From Actinomycetota bacterium (lineage in GTDB: Bacteria; Actinomycetota; Actinomycetes; Actinomycetales; Microbacteriaceae): 64,000 bases of DNA. Both the position numbers and the translations under genes were made by a program. The DNA is taken from assembly GCA_018268455.1 (NCBI GenBank), contig JAFDWM010000291.1, forward strand, positions 25,770 to 89,769, read 5' to 3'. Positions 16,643 to 26,477 of this stretch are shown piece by piece. Position 1 is the stretch's first letter. The number at the start of each line of letters is the position of its first letter. The notes below the pieces were generated by a model. That model was given only the letters and a program-made list of their open reading frames with translations. It had not been told where the DNA came from and made no database searches.

Positions 16643-18388
16643 TCAGTGGCCCTTTCCATCGGCGGTCGCGGCAACAGGCTGCTCAACGGCCTCGGGGTGG
16701 TTGAGGTCGAACGCCGGACGCTCGCTGCGGATGCGCGGAATCGAGGTGAAGTTGTGGCGCGGCGGCGGGCAGGACGTCGCCCACTCGAGCGAGCCGCCGT
16801 AGCCCCACGGGTCGTTCACGGTCACCTTGGGCGCCTTACGCGAGGTCAGCCAGACGTTCAGGAAGAACGGCAGCATCGACGCGCCGAGGATGATGGCGCC
16901 GATCGTGGAGACCTGGTTCTCCCACTCCCAGTTGTCGAACGGCGAGTAGTCGGCGTAACGACGCGGCATGCCGTCGACGCCCAGCCAGTGCTGGATGAGG
17001 AAGGTCATGTGGAAGCCGATGAACAGCATCCAGAAGTGGATGTAGCCCAGGCGCTCGTTCAGCATGCGGCCCGTCCACTTCGGCCACCAGAAGTAGAACC
17101 CGGCGAACATCGCGAACACGACCGTGCCGAAGACCACGTAGTGGAAGTGGGCGACGATGAAGTACGAGTCGGAGAGGAAGAAGTCCAGCGGCGGCGATGC
17201 GAGGATGACGCCGGTCAGACCACCGAAGACGAACGAGACCAGGAAGCCGAGCGAGAACACCATGGGTGTCTCGAAGGTCACGGATCCTCGCCACAGCGTG
17301 CCGATCCAGTTGAAGATCTTCACGCCCGTGGGCACCGCGATGAGCATCGTCATCAGGGAGAAGAACGGCAGCAGCACGCCACCGGTGACGTACATGTGGT
17401 GCGCCCAGACCGCCACCGACAGTGCGGCGATCGCGATGGTCGCGTAGACGAGGGTCTTGTATCCGAAGATCGGCTTGCGGCTGAAGACCGGGAAGATCTC
17501 GGAGACGATGCCGAAGAACGGCAGGGCGATGATGTACACCTCGGGGTGCCCGAAGAACCAGAACAGGTGCTGCCAGAGCAGCACGCCGCCGTTGGCCGGG
17601 TCGTAGATGTGCGCACCGAGCACGCGGTCGGCCGCGGCTGCCAGCATCGCCGCAGCCAGCACCGGGAACGCCATCAGGATGAGCAGGCTCGTGATGAGGG
17701 TGTTCCAGGAGAAGATCGGCATCCGCCACATCGTCATTCCGGGAGCGCGCATCGTGATGATCGTGGTGATGAAGTTCACCGCACCGAGGATCGTTCCGAA
17801 ACCGGACATGCCGAGGCCGAGCATCCAGAGGTTTCCTCCGGCGCCGGGTGTGAAGGATGCGCTGGCCAGCGGCTGATACGCGAACCAGCCGAAGGAAGCC
17901 GCACCCTGCGGCGTGAGGAAGCCGGCGACCGCGATGGTCGAGCCGAACAGGAAGAGCCAGAAGGCGAACGCGTTCAGACGCGGGAAGGCGACGTCCGGTG
18001 CGCCGATCTGCAGCGGCAGGATCGCGTTGGCGAAGCCGGCGAACAGCGGCGTCGCGAACATCAGCAGCATGATCGTGCCGTGCATCGTGAACAGCTGGTT
18101 GTACTGCTCCTTCGTCGGCACGATCTGCATGCCGGGCGAGAACAGCTCAGCGCGGATGATGAGGGCCATCACGCCGCCGAGCAGGAAGAACAGCACCGAC
18201 GCGATCAGGTACATGTACCCGATGGTCTTGTGGTCTGTGGAGGTGATCCACTTGACGACGATGTTGCCCTTCTGCTCGACGCGCGTCGAGCTGAGCAGCG
18301 CCGCCTGTCGCGGCGGAATCGTCGTGGGGCGGGATGGAGCCTGAGGAGCTCCAGGGGCCTCCGAGGTTCCGGGAAGAGTGCTCGTCAT
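16643..18388 (-). CDS. ctaD: Cytochrome c oxidase subunit I
   Basis: The 581-residue catalytic subunit with about twelve helices that holds heme a and the heme a3-CuB centre. Visible landmarks are HGTIMLLMF (heme a ligand region), [15 protein letters not shown] (CuB His and cross-linked Tyr), [10 protein letters not shown] (CuB histidines) and HFHYVVFG (heme ligands). The start at 18388 gives [12 protein letters not shown]; a longer reading reaching into ctaC is spurious. Only 5 nt separate it from ctaC. Confidence 0.97.
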   Translation of the reverse strand: MTSTLPGTSEAPGAPQAPSRPTTIPPRQAALLSSTRVEQKGNIVVKWITSTDHKTIGYMYLIASVLFFLLGGVMALIIRAELFSPGMQIVPTKEQYNQLFTMHGTIMLLMFATPLFAGFANAILPLQIGAPDVAFPRLNAFAFWLFLFGSTIAVAGFLTPQGAASFGWFAYQPLASASFTPGAGGNLWMLGLGMSGFGTILGAVNFITTIITMRAPGMTMWRMPIFSWNTLITSLLILMAFPVLAAAMLAAAADRVLGAHIYDPANGGVLLWQHLFWFFGHPEVYIIALPFFGIVSEIFPVFSRKPIFGYKTLVYATIAIAALSVAVWAHHMYVTGGVLLPFFSLMTMLIAVPTGVKIFNWIGTLWRGSVTFETPMVFSLGFLVSFVFGGLTGVILASPPLDFFLSDSYFIVAHFHYVVFGTVVFAMFAGFYFWWPKWTGRMLNERLGYIHFWMLFIGFHMTFLIQHWLGVDGMPRRYADYSPFDNWEWENQVSTIGAIILGASMLPFFLNVWLTSRKAPKVTVNDPWGYGGSLEWATSCPPPRHNFTSIPRIRSERPAFDLNHPEAVEQPVAATADGKGH

Positions 18389-18393
18389 TCTGA

Positions 18394-19296
18394 TTACTTC
18401 GCTTCCGGTTCGGTCTCGTTCTTCCCGGTGGTGCCGGGGAGGTTGCTGAGGCGGTTGTAAGCGTCGGTGATGTCGCCCGTGTTGCCCTCGTCCTTGAGCT
18501 TGGTCAGGTACGACTGGTACTCCGCGTCGCTGACGACCTTGACGTTGAACAGCATCATCGAGTGGTACTCGCCGCAGAGTTCGGCGCACTTGCCCTGGTA
18601 CGTGCCCTCACGGGTCGGCGTGAAGGACCAGGAGTTGTCCTTGCCGATGTACATGTCCTTCTTGTACAGGAAGTCGATGATCCAGAACGAGTGGATCACG
18701 TCGCGCGACTGCAGCGTGATCTTCACCTTCTTGTCGACCGGCAGGTACAGCGTCGGCAGCGCCGCTTGGTCGACGTTGCCGGCCTTGTCGGGCTGGGCCT
18801 GGACGCCCATGGTCCACACCGCGTCGGAGTTGTCCTTCTCGGTGCCGTCGTACTGGAAGTCCCATGCCCACTGCTTGCCGATCGCGGTGATCGACACGTC
18901 GGGGTTGTCGTACTGGGTCTCGATGATCTCCTGATCACGTGCCGTGAAGGAGAACATTCCGAAGATCAGGATCAACGGGACGACCGTGTAGAGGATCTCG
19001 ATCGGCATGTTGTAGCGCAGCTGCACCGGCAGGCCGGTCTGGCCCTTGCGGCGACGGTACGCGATCGCCGCCCAGCCCATGAGCCCCCAGGTGACGAGAC
19101 CGACGATCAGCAGCACGATCCACGAGTTGACCCACAGCGCCGCGACGCGATCGGTCTGGTTGGTGGCCGGCGTGCCGTCCGCGACGAAGCCCGGGAGGAA
19201 TCCGTGGAGCTCCGTGGGAGAGCATCCCGCGAGGGCCACGGCTGCCACGACTCCCACGGGGAGTGCGGCCCAACGAAGGCGGCGTTTCGAGGGCAC
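18394..19296 (-). CDS. ctaC: Cytochrome c oxidase subunit II, lipoprotein
   Basis: A 300-residue subunit. A lipoprotein signal with an LAGC box (cysteine near residue 25) is followed by two transmembrane helices and an extracellular cupredoxin domain. The binuclear CuA site is C237-AEL-C241-GEY-H245 plus a following Met, and the aromatic electron-entry patch appears as [15 protein letters not shown] lies before the start codon. It heads the operon ctaC-ctaD-ctaF, which converges on the bc1 operon. Confidence 0.97.
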   Translation of the reverse strand: MPSKRRLRWAALPVGVVAAVALAGCSPTELHGFLPGFVADGTPATNQTDRVAALWVNSWIVLLIVGLVTWGLMGWAAIAYRRRKGQTGLPVQLRYNMPIEILYTVVPLILIFGMFSFTARDQEIIETQYDNPDVSITAIGKQWAWDFQYDGTEKDNSDAVWTMGVQAQPDKAGNVDQAALPTLYLPVDKKVKITLQSRDVIHSFWIIDFLYKKDMYIGKDNSWSFTPTREGTYQGKCAELCGEYHSMMLFNVKVVSDAEYQSYLTKLKDEGNTGDITDAYNRLSNLPGTTGKNETEPEAK

Positions 19297-19357
19297 GATG
19301 CACCTTTCAGATCACGGACATGGGCAAGCCCAGTCTAGGGCAACCTCACACCCGATT

Positions 19358-19391
19358 CACGCCATCCACGCAGGTAAGCCGCGGATGGCGT
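19358..19391 (-). terminator. Terminator of the ErpA-type gene
   Basis: Nine-bp arms (19359-19367 and 19383-19391) between the Fe-S carrier gene and ctaC, both on the minus strand. It separates the two transcription units. Confidence 0.65.
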
Positions 19392-19418
19392 GACGGTTTG
19401 GAGATGGATTTCCGCGGC

Positions 19419-19781
19419 TCAGTGGAAGCTGTCGCCGCAGGCGCAGGAGCCCTGCGCATTGGGGTTGTCGATCGTGAAGCCCTGCTCCGAGATCGTGTCC
19501 TTGAAGTCGATCGACGCACCGTCCAGGTACGGCACGCTCATGTTGTCGACGATGACCTCGACGCCGCCGAAGTCGACCGTCTCGTCGCCCTCCAGGTAGC
19601 GCTCGTCGAAGTAGAGCTGGTAGATCAGGCCGGAGCAGCCTCCGGGCTGCACCGCGACGCGGAGCCGCAGATCGTCGCGGCCCTCCTGCTCGAGCAGGCT
19701 CTTCACCTTGGACGCCGCGGCGTCGGTCAGCGTGACGCCGTGCGCGGTGGTGGTCTCGGGGGTGAGGGTGATGTCGCTCAT
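19419..19781 (-). CDS. erpA: A-type iron-sulfur cluster insertion protein
   Basis: A 120-residue HesB/IscA-family carrier that hands Fe-S clusters to apo-proteins. The three invariant cysteines are C49 (QPGGCSG) and C113/C115 in the C-terminal GSCACGDSFH. AAGGAGCG precedes the start. A TAGACT box lies about 45 nt upstream, so this gene, unlike many neighbours, has a conventional leader. Its place beside the oxidase and Rieske genes suits a supplier of clusters for respiration. Confidence 0.92.
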   Translation of the reverse strand: MSDITLTPETTTAHGVTLTDAAASKVKSLLEQEGRDDLRLRVAVQPGGCSGLIYQLYFDERYLEGDETVDFGGVEVIVDNMSVPYLDGASIDFKDTISEQGFTIDNPNAQGSCACGDSFH

Positions 19782-19827
19782 ATCGCTCCTTGGATCGGCC
19801 GTGGATTGGCACGGATTCCCTGCCAGG

Positions 19828-19833
19828 AGTCTA
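19828..19833 (-). promoter_or_regulatory. -10 box TAGACT of erpA
   Basis: TAGACT on the minus strand about 45 nt upstream of the erpA ATG, leaving room for a leader with the AAGGAG ribosome site. Confidence 0.5.
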
Positions 19834-19903
19834 CCGCCGCCCGGAACGGGCGCGTCGCCCGACGCCGGTCACGGGACAGTCTCGATCGGCGTCGGACGTA
19901 CGG

Positions 19904-21319
19904 TCAGAGCGTGATCTCGTTCATCCGCGTCAGCAGCAGCGCCTCCGTCGCCACCGCGTGGCGGAATGTGTCCAGATGCAGCGACTCGTTGGGGCTGTGC
20001 GCGCGGGCGTGCGGATCCTCGACGCCGGTGACGAGGATCTCGGCGCCGGGGAAGCGCTCGACCAGATCGGCGATGAACGGGATGGATCCGCCCACGCCGA
20101 GATCCACCGGAGCCTTGCCGTAGCCGTCGGTCATCGCAGCGCGCGCGAGGCCAACCGCCCAGCCGCTCGTGTCGACGAGGAACGGGTTGCCGAGATCGAC
20201 GTCGGAGAACGTCAGCTCGGCGCCGAACGGCGCGTGCGCGCGCAGGTGCGCCTGCAGTGCGGCGTACGCATCCTCGGCGCTCTGCCCGGGAGCGACCCGG
20301 CTGCTGATGACGACCGTGGTCTGCGGCGCGAGCGTGTTGGACGCCGCCTCGACCGAGGTCGCGTCGATGCCGATCACGGTGATCGAGGGCTTGTTCCAGA
20401 TGCGGCTGAGGATCGTGCCGTCGCCGATCGGCGAGACGCCGGGCAGCAGCCCCGCCTCGTCGCGCAGCGTCTGCTCGGTGTACTCGGGGGTCTCCGCGTC
20501 ACGGACCGCCAGTCCCTCGACGGCGACGGATCCGTTCTCGTCCCACAGCGTGTTCAGCAGGCGGATGGTGGCGAGCATCGAGTCGGGGACCGCTCCGCCG
20601 AACATGCCGGAGTGCGACGCGTGATCCAGGGTGCGCACGGTGAGGGTGAACCGCGCGGCTCCGCGCAGCGACACCGTGAGACCCGGGGTCTCGGCGTCCC
20701 AGTTGCCGGAGTCCGCCACGACGATGGCGTCGGCACGCAACGCGTCCTCGTTGTCGGAGAGGAACTGGGCGAAGGAGCGGGATCCGTACTCCTCCTCCCC
20801 CTCGATGAACAGCGCGATGCCCAGGTCGAGATCGTCGCCGATCACCTCGGCCACGGCGCGGATCGAGGCGATGTGGGCCATCACGCCGGCCTTGTCGTCT
20901 GCCGCGCCGCGCCCGTACAGCCGCCCGGCGCGCACCGTGGGCTCGAACGGCGGGGTCTCCCACAGCTCGTCCGCCCCCGGAGGCTGCACGTCGTGGTGCG
21001 CGTAGAGCAGGATCGTCGGCTTGCCGTTGCGCGCCGCGCGCCGCGCGAGCACCGCCGGCTGACCGACCTCGTCGGTGCCGGGGATCGCGGAGCGCAGCAC
21101 CCGGACACTGTCGAAGACGCCCGTGGCCTCGACGAGCTCGGAGATCGCCGCGGCGCTGCGCACAAGCTGGGTCTGATCGAACGCCGGCCAGGCGATGCCG
21201 GGGATGCGGACGAGGTCGCCGAGATCGGAGAGCGCGGACGGGATCCCGGTCGCGACAGCTGCGTTGACAGCGGCTTCGACGTCACCGGCGGCGGTGACCG
21301 AGGAGGAGGGAGAGGTCAT
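19904..21319 (-). CDS. M20 family metallopeptidase (dipeptidase)
   Basis: A 471-residue zinc peptidase of the M20/ArgE/DapE group. Metal and catalytic motifs appear in order: YAHHDVQPPG, GRGAADDKAG, FIEGEEEYGS, then the dimerisation or lid domain and a late VEDPHARAHSPNE motif carrying the last metal-binding histidine. It most likely cleaves di- or tripeptides in the cytosol. A TAAGAT box 7 nt before the ATG indicates a leaderless start. It diverges from the DUF3043 gene. Confidence 0.92.
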   Translation of the reverse strand: MTSPSSSVTAAGDVEAAVNAAVATGIPSALSDLGDLVRIPGIAWPAFDQTQLVRSAAAISELVEATGVFDSVRVLRSAIPGTDEVGQPAVLARRAARNGKPTILLYAHHDVQPPGADELWETPPFEPTVRAGRLYGRGAADDKAGVMAHIASIRAVAEVIGDDLDLGIALFIEGEEEYGSRSFAQFLSDNEDALRADAIVVADSGNWDAETPGLTVSLRGAARFTLTVRTLDHASHSGMFGGAVPDSMLATIRLLNTLWDENGSVAVEGLAVRDAETPEYTEQTLRDEAGLLPGVSPIGDGTILSRIWNKPSITVIGIDATSVEAASNTLAPQTTVVISSRVAPGQSAEDAYAALQAHLRAHAPFGAELTFSDVDLGNPFLVDTSGWAVGLARAAMTDGYGKAPVDLGVGGSIPFIADLVERFPGAEILVTGVEDPHARAHSPNESLHLDTFRHAVATEALLLTRMNEITL

Positions 21320-21326
21320 GCAGGTA

Positions 21327-21332
21327 ATCTTA
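21327..21332 (-). promoter_or_regulatory. -10 box TAAGAT of the M20 peptidase gene
   Basis: TAAGAT ends 7 nt before the start codon, one of the better matches to TANNNT in the window. Confidence 0.55.
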
Positions 21333-21373
21333 GAGAAGCCCCGTTCTTCTTCTCCGATCCATCAGGAGCCTTC

Positions 21374-21937
21374 GTGCCCAGCACTCCCACCCCCGCGTCC
21401 AACGACGAATCCGCGGAGGCGGCGTCCGGCAAGGGACGCCGCACGCCGACGCGCGCGGAGCAGGAGGCGGCCCGCCGCCGCCCGCTGGTGCCCGACACCA
21501 AGGAGGCGAAGGCCCAGGCCCGCGCGGAGCTGCGCGAGCGCCAGGACCGCCAGCGCGTCGGCATGGCCAACGGCGAGGAGAAGTACCTCCCGGCGCGTGA
21601 CCGCGGCCCGCAGCGCCGCTGGGTGCGCGACTACGTCGACGCCGGCTGGCACGTCAGCGAGTGGATCATGGCGCTGATGGTGGTCGTGATCGTCGTGTCG
21701 CTGATCCCGAACACGATGGTGGCGTACTGGGCCTTCATCGGCCTGTGGGGCTTCATCGCGATCGCGATCATCGACATGGTGCTGCTCGGCATCCGCGTGA
21801 ATCGCCGGATCGCAGAGAAGTACGGCAAGGACAAGCGCGAGCGCGGTCTCGCCTGGTACGCAGCGATGCGATCGCTGCAGATGCGGTTCATGCGACTGCC
21901 GAAGCCGCAGGTCAAGCGCGGGCAGTATCCCGCCTGA
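21374..21937 (+). CDS. DUF3043 family membrane protein
   Basis: A 187-residue protein. The first 95 residues are charged and partly disordered (RTPTRAEQEAARRRPL, then LRERQDRQRVGMANGEEKYLPARDRGP), followed by RRWVRDYVDAGWHVSEW, two transmembrane helices and a basic tail. This arrangement is the DUF3043 signature, found widely in actinobacteria with no known function. Start GTG 21374 has AGGAG upstream. It is a monocistron divergent from the M20 gene. Confidence 0.88.
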   Translation: MPSTPTPASNDESAEAASGKGRRTPTRAEQEAARRRPLVPDTKEAKAQARAELRERQDRQRVGMANGEEKYLPARDRGPQRRWVRDYVDAGWHVSEWIMALMVVVIVVSLIPNTMVAYWAFIGLWGFIAIAIIDMVLLGIRVNRRIAEKYGKDKRERGLAWYAAMRSLQMRFMRLPKPQVKRGQYPA

Positions 21938-21957
21938 CCGGCCTCACGGCTCACAGC

Positions 21958-21994
21958 AGAGGATCCCGGGTGCGCATCGCACCCGGGATCCTCT
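21958..21994. terminator. Bidirectional terminator between DUF3043 gene and pyrD
   Basis: A perfect 17-bp inverted repeat with a 3-nt centre (21958-21974 and 21978-21994), followed by TTGTCT, between two convergent genes. Confidence 0.9.
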
Positions 21995-22024
21995 TGTCTC
22001 TGCCGGTCTTCGTCCGCCGGGCGC

Positions 22025-23047
22025 TCAGCCGCGTCGCAGGCCGGCGCGGATCTGCCGCGCCCACAGCGGTCCGCGGTACAGGAACGCCGTGTAGCCCTGC
22101 ACGAGCGTGGCACCGGCGGCCAGGCGCTCGCGCACCTCGGCGCCCGTCTCCACACCGCCGACGGAGATGACGCAGAAGTCGGCCGGCACGGCGGCGCGCA
22201 CGAGGCGCAGCACCTCGAGCGAGCGCTGCTTGAGCGGAGCACCGGAGAGCCCGCCGTCGCCCGCCGCGGCGACCTTGGCCGGATCCGTGACGAGCCCGTC
22301 GCGGGCGATCGTGGTGTTCGTGGCGATGAGGCCGTCCAGCTGCTCCTCCACCGCGAGCCGCGCGATCGCGGTGACCTCGTCGTCCGGCAGGTCGGGGGCG
22401 ATCTTCACCAGCAGGGGCGTGGATCCGGCCGCCGCCTTGACCGCGCGCAGCAGCGGCGCGAGCGTCTCCACGGCCTGCAGGCCACGCAGCCCGGGCGTGT
22501 TCGGCGACGAGACGTTGATGGCGAGGTAGTCGGCCAGCGGTGCCAGGCGCACGGCCGAGGCGACGTAGTCCGCCGTGGCGTCCTCGACGGCGACGACACG
22601 GCTCTTGCCGATGTTCACGCCGATCACCGCACTCGGACGACGCCTGCGCAGCTTCCAGAGCCGCTTCTCGGCCGCTTCGGCCCCGGCGTTGTTGAATCCC
22701 ATGCGGTTCACGACCGCGCGATCCGGGATCAGCCGGAACAGGCGCGGCCGGGGGTTGCCCGGCTGCGGGAGCGCGGTGATGGTCCCGACCTCGACATGCC
22801 CGAGGCCCAGCGCGGACAGCCCGCGCACGCCGACCGCGTTCTTGTCGAACCCGGCGGCGATGCCGAACGGGGTCGGGAAGGTGAGGCCGAGCGCTGTCAC
22901 CTCGTCCCCGGGCGAGGGCCGGGTCAGCGCACGCGCGATCCAGGAGAACGGGGCCACGCCGAGGACGCGGACCACGACCATGCCGGCGTGGTGCGCGAAC
23001 TCCGGGTCGAAGCGCGCGAGGACGAGGCGGAAGAGCAGAGAATACAT
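22025..23047 (-). CDS. pyrD: Dihydroorotate dehydrogenase, class 2 (quinone)
   Basis: A 340-residue FMN enzyme that oxidises dihydroorotate to orotate and feeds electrons to the quinone pool. It has the N-terminal amphipathic membrane segment of class 2 enzymes (MYSLLFRLVLARFDPEFAHH), GIAAGFDKNA, INVSSPNTPGLR with the catalytic serine region, KIAPDL, NTT and the phosphate-binding VGGVETG. Start 23047 follows a TAGCCT box by 7 nt. nrdR lies 46 nt upstream. Confidence 0.96.
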   Translation of the reverse strand: MYSLLFRLVLARFDPEFAHHAGMVVVRVLGVAPFSWIARALTRPSPGDEVTALGLTFPTPFGIAAGFDKNAVGVRGLSALGLGHVEVGTITALPQPGNPRPRLFRLIPDRAVVNRMGFNNAGAEAAEKRLWKLRRRRPSAVIGVNIGKSRVVAVEDATADYVASAVRLAPLADYLAINVSSPNTPGLRGLQAVETLAPLLRAVKAAAGSTPLLVKIAPDLPDDEVTAIARLAVEEQLDGLIATNTTIARDGLVTDPAKVAAAGDGGLSGAPLKQRSLEVLRLVRAAVPADFCVISVGGVETGAEVRERLAAGATLVQGYTAFLYRGPLWARQIRAGLRRG

Positions 23048-23054
23048 CCCTGCC

Positions 23055-23060
23055 AGGCTA
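23055..23060 (-). promoter_or_regulatory. -10 box TAGCCT of pyrD
   Basis: TAGCCT ends 7 nt before the pyrD ATG and suggests that pyrD has its own leaderless promoter despite the upstream nrdR. Confidence 0.5.
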
Positions 23061-23093
23061 CCGGTCGGCAGCCAGGATCCCTGCTGACCCGGC

Positions 23094-23567
23094 TCAGGGC
23101 GCAGCCGGCTCGCGGCTGCGGAGGTGATCCGCGCGCAGCTCGGCGATGGAGGATTCGAAGTCCTCCAGCGAGTCGAAGGCCTGATAGACGCTCGCGAACC
23201 GCAGGTAGGCGACCTCGTCGAGCTCGCGCAGCGGGCCGAGGATCGCGAGGCCGATCTCGTTGGTGTCGAGCTGCGAGACACCCGTCTGCCGCACCGCCTC
23301 CTCCACCCTCTGGGCGAGCAGGGCGAGATCCGCCTCGGTCACCGGGCGTCCCTGGCACGCCTTGCGCACGCCGCTGATCACCTTCTCCCGGCTGAACGGC
23401 TCCATCACCCCGGAGCGCTTGATCACGTTGAGGCTCGCGGTCTCGGTCGTGGAGAAGCGCCCTCCGCATTCCGGGCACTGCCGACGACGACGGATCGAGA
23501 GCCCGTCATCGCTCGTGCGCGAGTCGATGACGCGGGAGTCCGGGTGGCGGCAGAACGGGCAGTGCAT
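23094..23567 (-). CDS. nrdR: Transcriptional regulator NrdR
   Basis: A 157-residue repressor of ribonucleotide reductase genes. The zinc ribbon uses C3/C6 and C31/C34 (MHCPFC and RQCPECGG), followed by the ATP-cone nucleotide sensor ([24 protein letters not shown]). Length and layout are standard. The gene starts 10 nt after hisD; the TAGGCT box that would drive a leaderless nrdR message overlaps the hisD stop codon. No reductase gene is in this window. Confidence 0.96.
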   Translation of the reverse strand: MHCPFCRHPDSRVIDSRTSDDGLSIRRRRQCPECGGRFSTTETASLNVIKRSGVMEPFSREKVISGVRKACQGRPVTEADLALLAQRVEEAVRQTGVSQLDTNEIGLAILGPLRELDEVAYLRFASVYQAFDSLEDFESSIAELRADHLRSREPAAP

Positions 23568-23574
23568 TCCTGAG

Positions 23575-23580
23575 AGCCTA
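23575..23580 (-). promoter_or_regulatory. -10 box TAGGCT of nrdR, overlapping the hisD stop codon
   Basis: TAGGCT supplies both the hisD TAG stop and a -10 box ending 7 nt before the nrdR ATG. Confidence 0.45.
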
Positions 23581-24912
23581 CGCCTGGGCCACCGTGGCGG
23601 GCTCGGCCGCGCCTGTGAACCGGGCCTCGACGGCTTCGCCGTGTGCGGGGAGGATCTCGGCGTCGGCGAGGGCGACGACGCCCTTGCGCGCACGCGCCAG
23701 CGCATCACGGTCATACGAGATGACCTGCTGCGGACGGAGGAAGGTGTACGCACCGAGGCCGGAGGCGTAGCGCGCCTGTCCCCCGGTCGGGAGCACGTGG
23801 TTGCTGCCCGCCATGTAGTCGCCCAGGCTCACCGGCGTCTGGTCACCGACGAACACGGCGCCGGCGCTCGTGAAGACGGCGGCCGCCTCCTCCGCGTCGA
23901 CGAGATGCAGTTCGAGGTGCTCGGGAGCGTAGGCATTGCTGAACGCCACGGCGGCGGCGCGATCGTCGACCAGCACGATCGCGGACTGCGGGCCTTCCAG
24001 CGCCGCCTGCACGCGCACGCTGTGCCGCGTGACGGCGGCCGCTGCGGCCACCTCGTCGGCGACGCGGTCCGCGAGGGCGGCCGAGTCCGTGACGAGCACG
24101 GCGGAGGCCTGCTCATCGTGCTCGGCCTGGCTGATCAGGTCCGCCGCGATGAGGCGAGGATCGGCTACCGCGTCGGCGACGATGAGGATCTCGGTCGCGC
24201 CCGCCTCGGAGTCGGTGCCGACGACGCCGGCGACGGCACGCTTGGCGGAGGCGACATAGTTGTTGCCCGGGCCGGAGATCACATCGACCGGGTCGAGTCC
24301 GATCGCAGCGACGCCGTGCGCGAGCGCGCCGATCGCCCCGGCTCCGCCGATCGCGTACACCTCGTCCACGCCGAGCAGAGCCGCCGCGGCGAGGATGGTC
24401 GGGTGGATGCGGCCGTCCTCGGCCGACTGCGGCGGGGAGGCCAGGGCGATGCTGCCGACGCCGGCGACCTGCGCGGGGACCACGTTCATCACGACACTCG
24501 ATGCGAGCGGCGCCTTCCCGCCGGGGATGTAGACGCCGACGCGGCCGACCGGCTGCCAGCGCTGCACGATGCGCGCGCCAGGGCCGATCTCGGTGACCTG
24601 CGGCGCGGGCACCTGCGCGGCGGACCCCTGACGCACCCGCTCGATCGCGGCCTCCAGCGCCTCGCGCACGTGCGGATCGACTCCGGCGAGCGCCTCATCG
24701 AGGTGCTCGCGAGGCACGCGGATCGCGTGTCCGCTGACCCGGTCGAAGCGCTCGGCCTGCTCGCGCAGGGCCTCCTCGCCGCGGACGCGCACGTCCTCGA
24801 CGATCGCGGTGGCGGTGGCGAGCGCCTCGGCGCGCGCAGCCGCGGCCCGCGGCACGGCGGCGAGCATCTCGGCGGTGGAGAGGGTGCGGCCCCTCAGGTC
24901 GATCGTCTGCAT
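23578..24912 (-). CDS. hisD: Histidinol dehydrogenase
   Basis: A 444-residue zinc and NAD enzyme for the last two oxidations of histidine synthesis. Diagnostic stretches are [37 protein letters not shown], the [15 protein letters not shown] zinc-ligand region and [10 protein letters not shown] near the active site. It starts 6 nt after the upstream membrane-protein gene with GAGGAC as ribosome site, so it is co-transcribed with it. No other his gene follows here. Confidence 0.96.
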   Translation of the reverse strand: MQTIDLRGRTLSTAEMLAAVPRAAAARAEALATATAIVEDVRVRGEEALREQAERFDRVSGHAIRVPREHLDEALAGVDPHVREALEAAIERVRQGSAAQVPAPQVTEIGPGARIVQRWQPVGRVGVYIPGGKAPLASSVVMNVVPAQVAGVGSIALASPPQSAEDGRIHPTILAAAALLGVDEVYAIGGAGAIGALAHGVAAIGLDPVDVISGPGNNYVASAKRAVAGVVGTDSEAGATEILIVADAVADPRLIAADLISQAEHDEQASAVLVTDSAALADRVADEVAAAAAVTRHSVRVQAALEGPQSAIVLVDDRAAAVAFSNAYAPEHLELHLVDAEEAAAVFTSAGAVFVGDQTPVSLGDYMAGSNHVLPTGGQARYASGLGAYTFLRPQQVISYDRDALARARKGVVALADAEILPAHGEAVEARFTGAAEPATVAQA

Positions 24913-24918
24913 GCGTCC

Positions 24919-26310
24919 TCAGCCTCGTGTCATGTCGTCGGTGTCGTGCAGGTATCCCACGCGCCCGTCGTCGTGGCGCACCACGTACGCGCCGCCGCGG
25001 TCCTCGAGTACGAGGATCCAGGCGTCAGGTCCGATCGTGAAGATCTCCTCACCACGTGCGTCGTGCACGGGGCGGGTCTGGGGTGCAAGGGCCCAGAAAG
25101 GCTGACCCTGTGCGGGCGGAGCCGCGGGGAAGCTCCTGCGGGCCTTGTCGGCGTCGCGGTCCTCGTCGTCGCGGTTCTCCGCGACGACGTCGACGATGTT
25201 CGTGGCGGTGTCCTCGGTTGCGGGCTCGAGGAGCGAGCCGAGCACCTGGGTCATCGTGTCCGAGTGCGGCGGGTCTTCGGGCTCCGGCGCGGACTGTTCC
25301 GCCGCAGCCGGTTCCGTCGCCCCGGGCTCGGACTGCTCCGTGGTCACCGGCTCCGGCTGCGCAACGCCGGTCTTGTGCGCCCGGCGTCCGGCCGGCGCGA
25401 CGGGATCGAGGATCGCCTCCGTCGCAGCCTCCGCGGCCGGGACGTCGGCGCGCTGCGACTGCGCGTTCGGCCTGGTGGCATCGACGTCCTCCTCCGCGAC
25501 GAGGAACGACTCGCGGTGCTGCTCCGGCACGTAGCCGGCGGCACCGGGCACGGTGGCACCGGCGCTCCCCTCGGAGACGTGCTCGGCCGCACCGACCTCG
25601 TCCCCGTGCTGCAGCCCCGGATCCACGTCGTCCTCGTTCAGCGGGTCGGACACGCTGCCGCGGGCGCGCACGGGTCGGGTGCGGCTGAGCACCGGGCGCA
25701 CCGGATCCGCATTGCGATGCGCGAGCGTCTCCCTGCGTCCTTCGAAGTCCTCGCGCAATGCAGGAAAGAGCGGAGCGAAGACGGTCACACCGACCAGCAC
25801 GGCGAACAGCAGGATCAGCACCCACAGCGGCCAGGTCGCCAGCGGGGAACGACGCGTGGCGTCGACCAGTTCGAGCTGCGCCCAGAGCTGCACGACCCAG
25901 GTGACGAGGGCGACGCTGAACGCCACAGAGGCGAACTGGTCGATACCGAGAGAGCCGACGCGGCGGATCCCCTCGGGCGAGAGCCGACGCAACACGACCA
26001 GGAAGACGGCCGCCGTGGGCACTCCGATCGCGAGCAGCCACTCGCCGTTCTGAGTCCAGACCGTTGCGGCGCCGTCGAGCACGCTGCCGCCGGCGGGCAC
26101 GAACGAGAAGGCGAAAGCCACCAGCCAGGCCCCGATGATGATCAGCTCACGGATCGTGAATCCGAGGTATCCGTGCTGCGGAGCGATCGCCGGCAGCGGT
26201 ATCTCGTCGGATGCGGATCCGCTGTTCCAGGTGTCGTCCACCTCGACGGTGTTCGACGCGGGGTTCTGGTCGTCCTGTGCGATCTCCACGGAGGGGGCCT
26301 CGCCGGTCAT
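24919..26310 (-). CDS. Membrane protein with long acidic C-terminal domain
   Basis: A 463-residue protein that I do not assign to a named family. The N-terminal 55 residues are polar. Four hydrophobic helices follow near residues 55-205 (first FTIRELIIIGAWLVAFAFSF, last WPLWVLILLFAVLVGVTVF). Then comes a long Pro/Glu/Ala-rich region of about 180 residues and a small C-terminal beta domain (IGPDAWILVLEDRGGAYVVRHDDGRVGYLHD). Start 26310 has AAAGGAA upstream. It lies between dnaE and hisD on the same strand. Confidence 0.75.
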   Translation of the reverse strand: MTGEAPSVEIAQDDQNPASNTVEVDDTWNSGSASDEIPLPAIAPQHGYLGFTIRELIIIGAWLVAFAFSFVPAGGSVLDGAATVWTQNGEWLLAIGVPTAAVFLVVLRRLSPEGIRRVGSLGIDQFASVAFSVALVTWVVQLWAQLELVDATRRSPLATWPLWVLILLFAVLVGVTVFAPLFPALREDFEGRRETLAHRNADPVRPVLSRTRPVRARGSVSDPLNEDDVDPGLQHGDEVGAAEHVSEGSAGATVPGAAGYVPEQHRESFLVAEEDVDATRPNAQSQRADVPAAEAATEAILDPVAPAGRRAHKTGVAQPEPVTTEQSEPGATEPAAAEQSAPEPEDPPHSDTMTQVLGSLLEPATEDTATNIVDVVAENRDDEDRDADKARRSFPAAPPAQGQPFWALAPQTRPVHDARGEEIFTIGPDAWILVLEDRGGAYVVRHDDGRVGYLHDTDDMTRG

Positions 26311-26477
26311 CAGTGATTCCTTTCGTCGTGCGGTCGCTCTGGGGATCGACCGTGGGACGGGACCAGATCCTACCGGGCGGTGCTCCGCGCGCCCTGAGCG
26401 CAGGTCGCGCCGCGGCCGCGCGCTGCGATGCCAGTGGCGAGGCACCGCTCAGGTGCCGCGCCCGAGCCGAGCGCAGC

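Noticed and set aside
23260-26316. Plus-strand ORF of 1018 codons
   Set aside because: It runs antisense through nrdR, hisD and the membrane-protein gene, all of which have strong family motifs; composition is that of a shadow frame.
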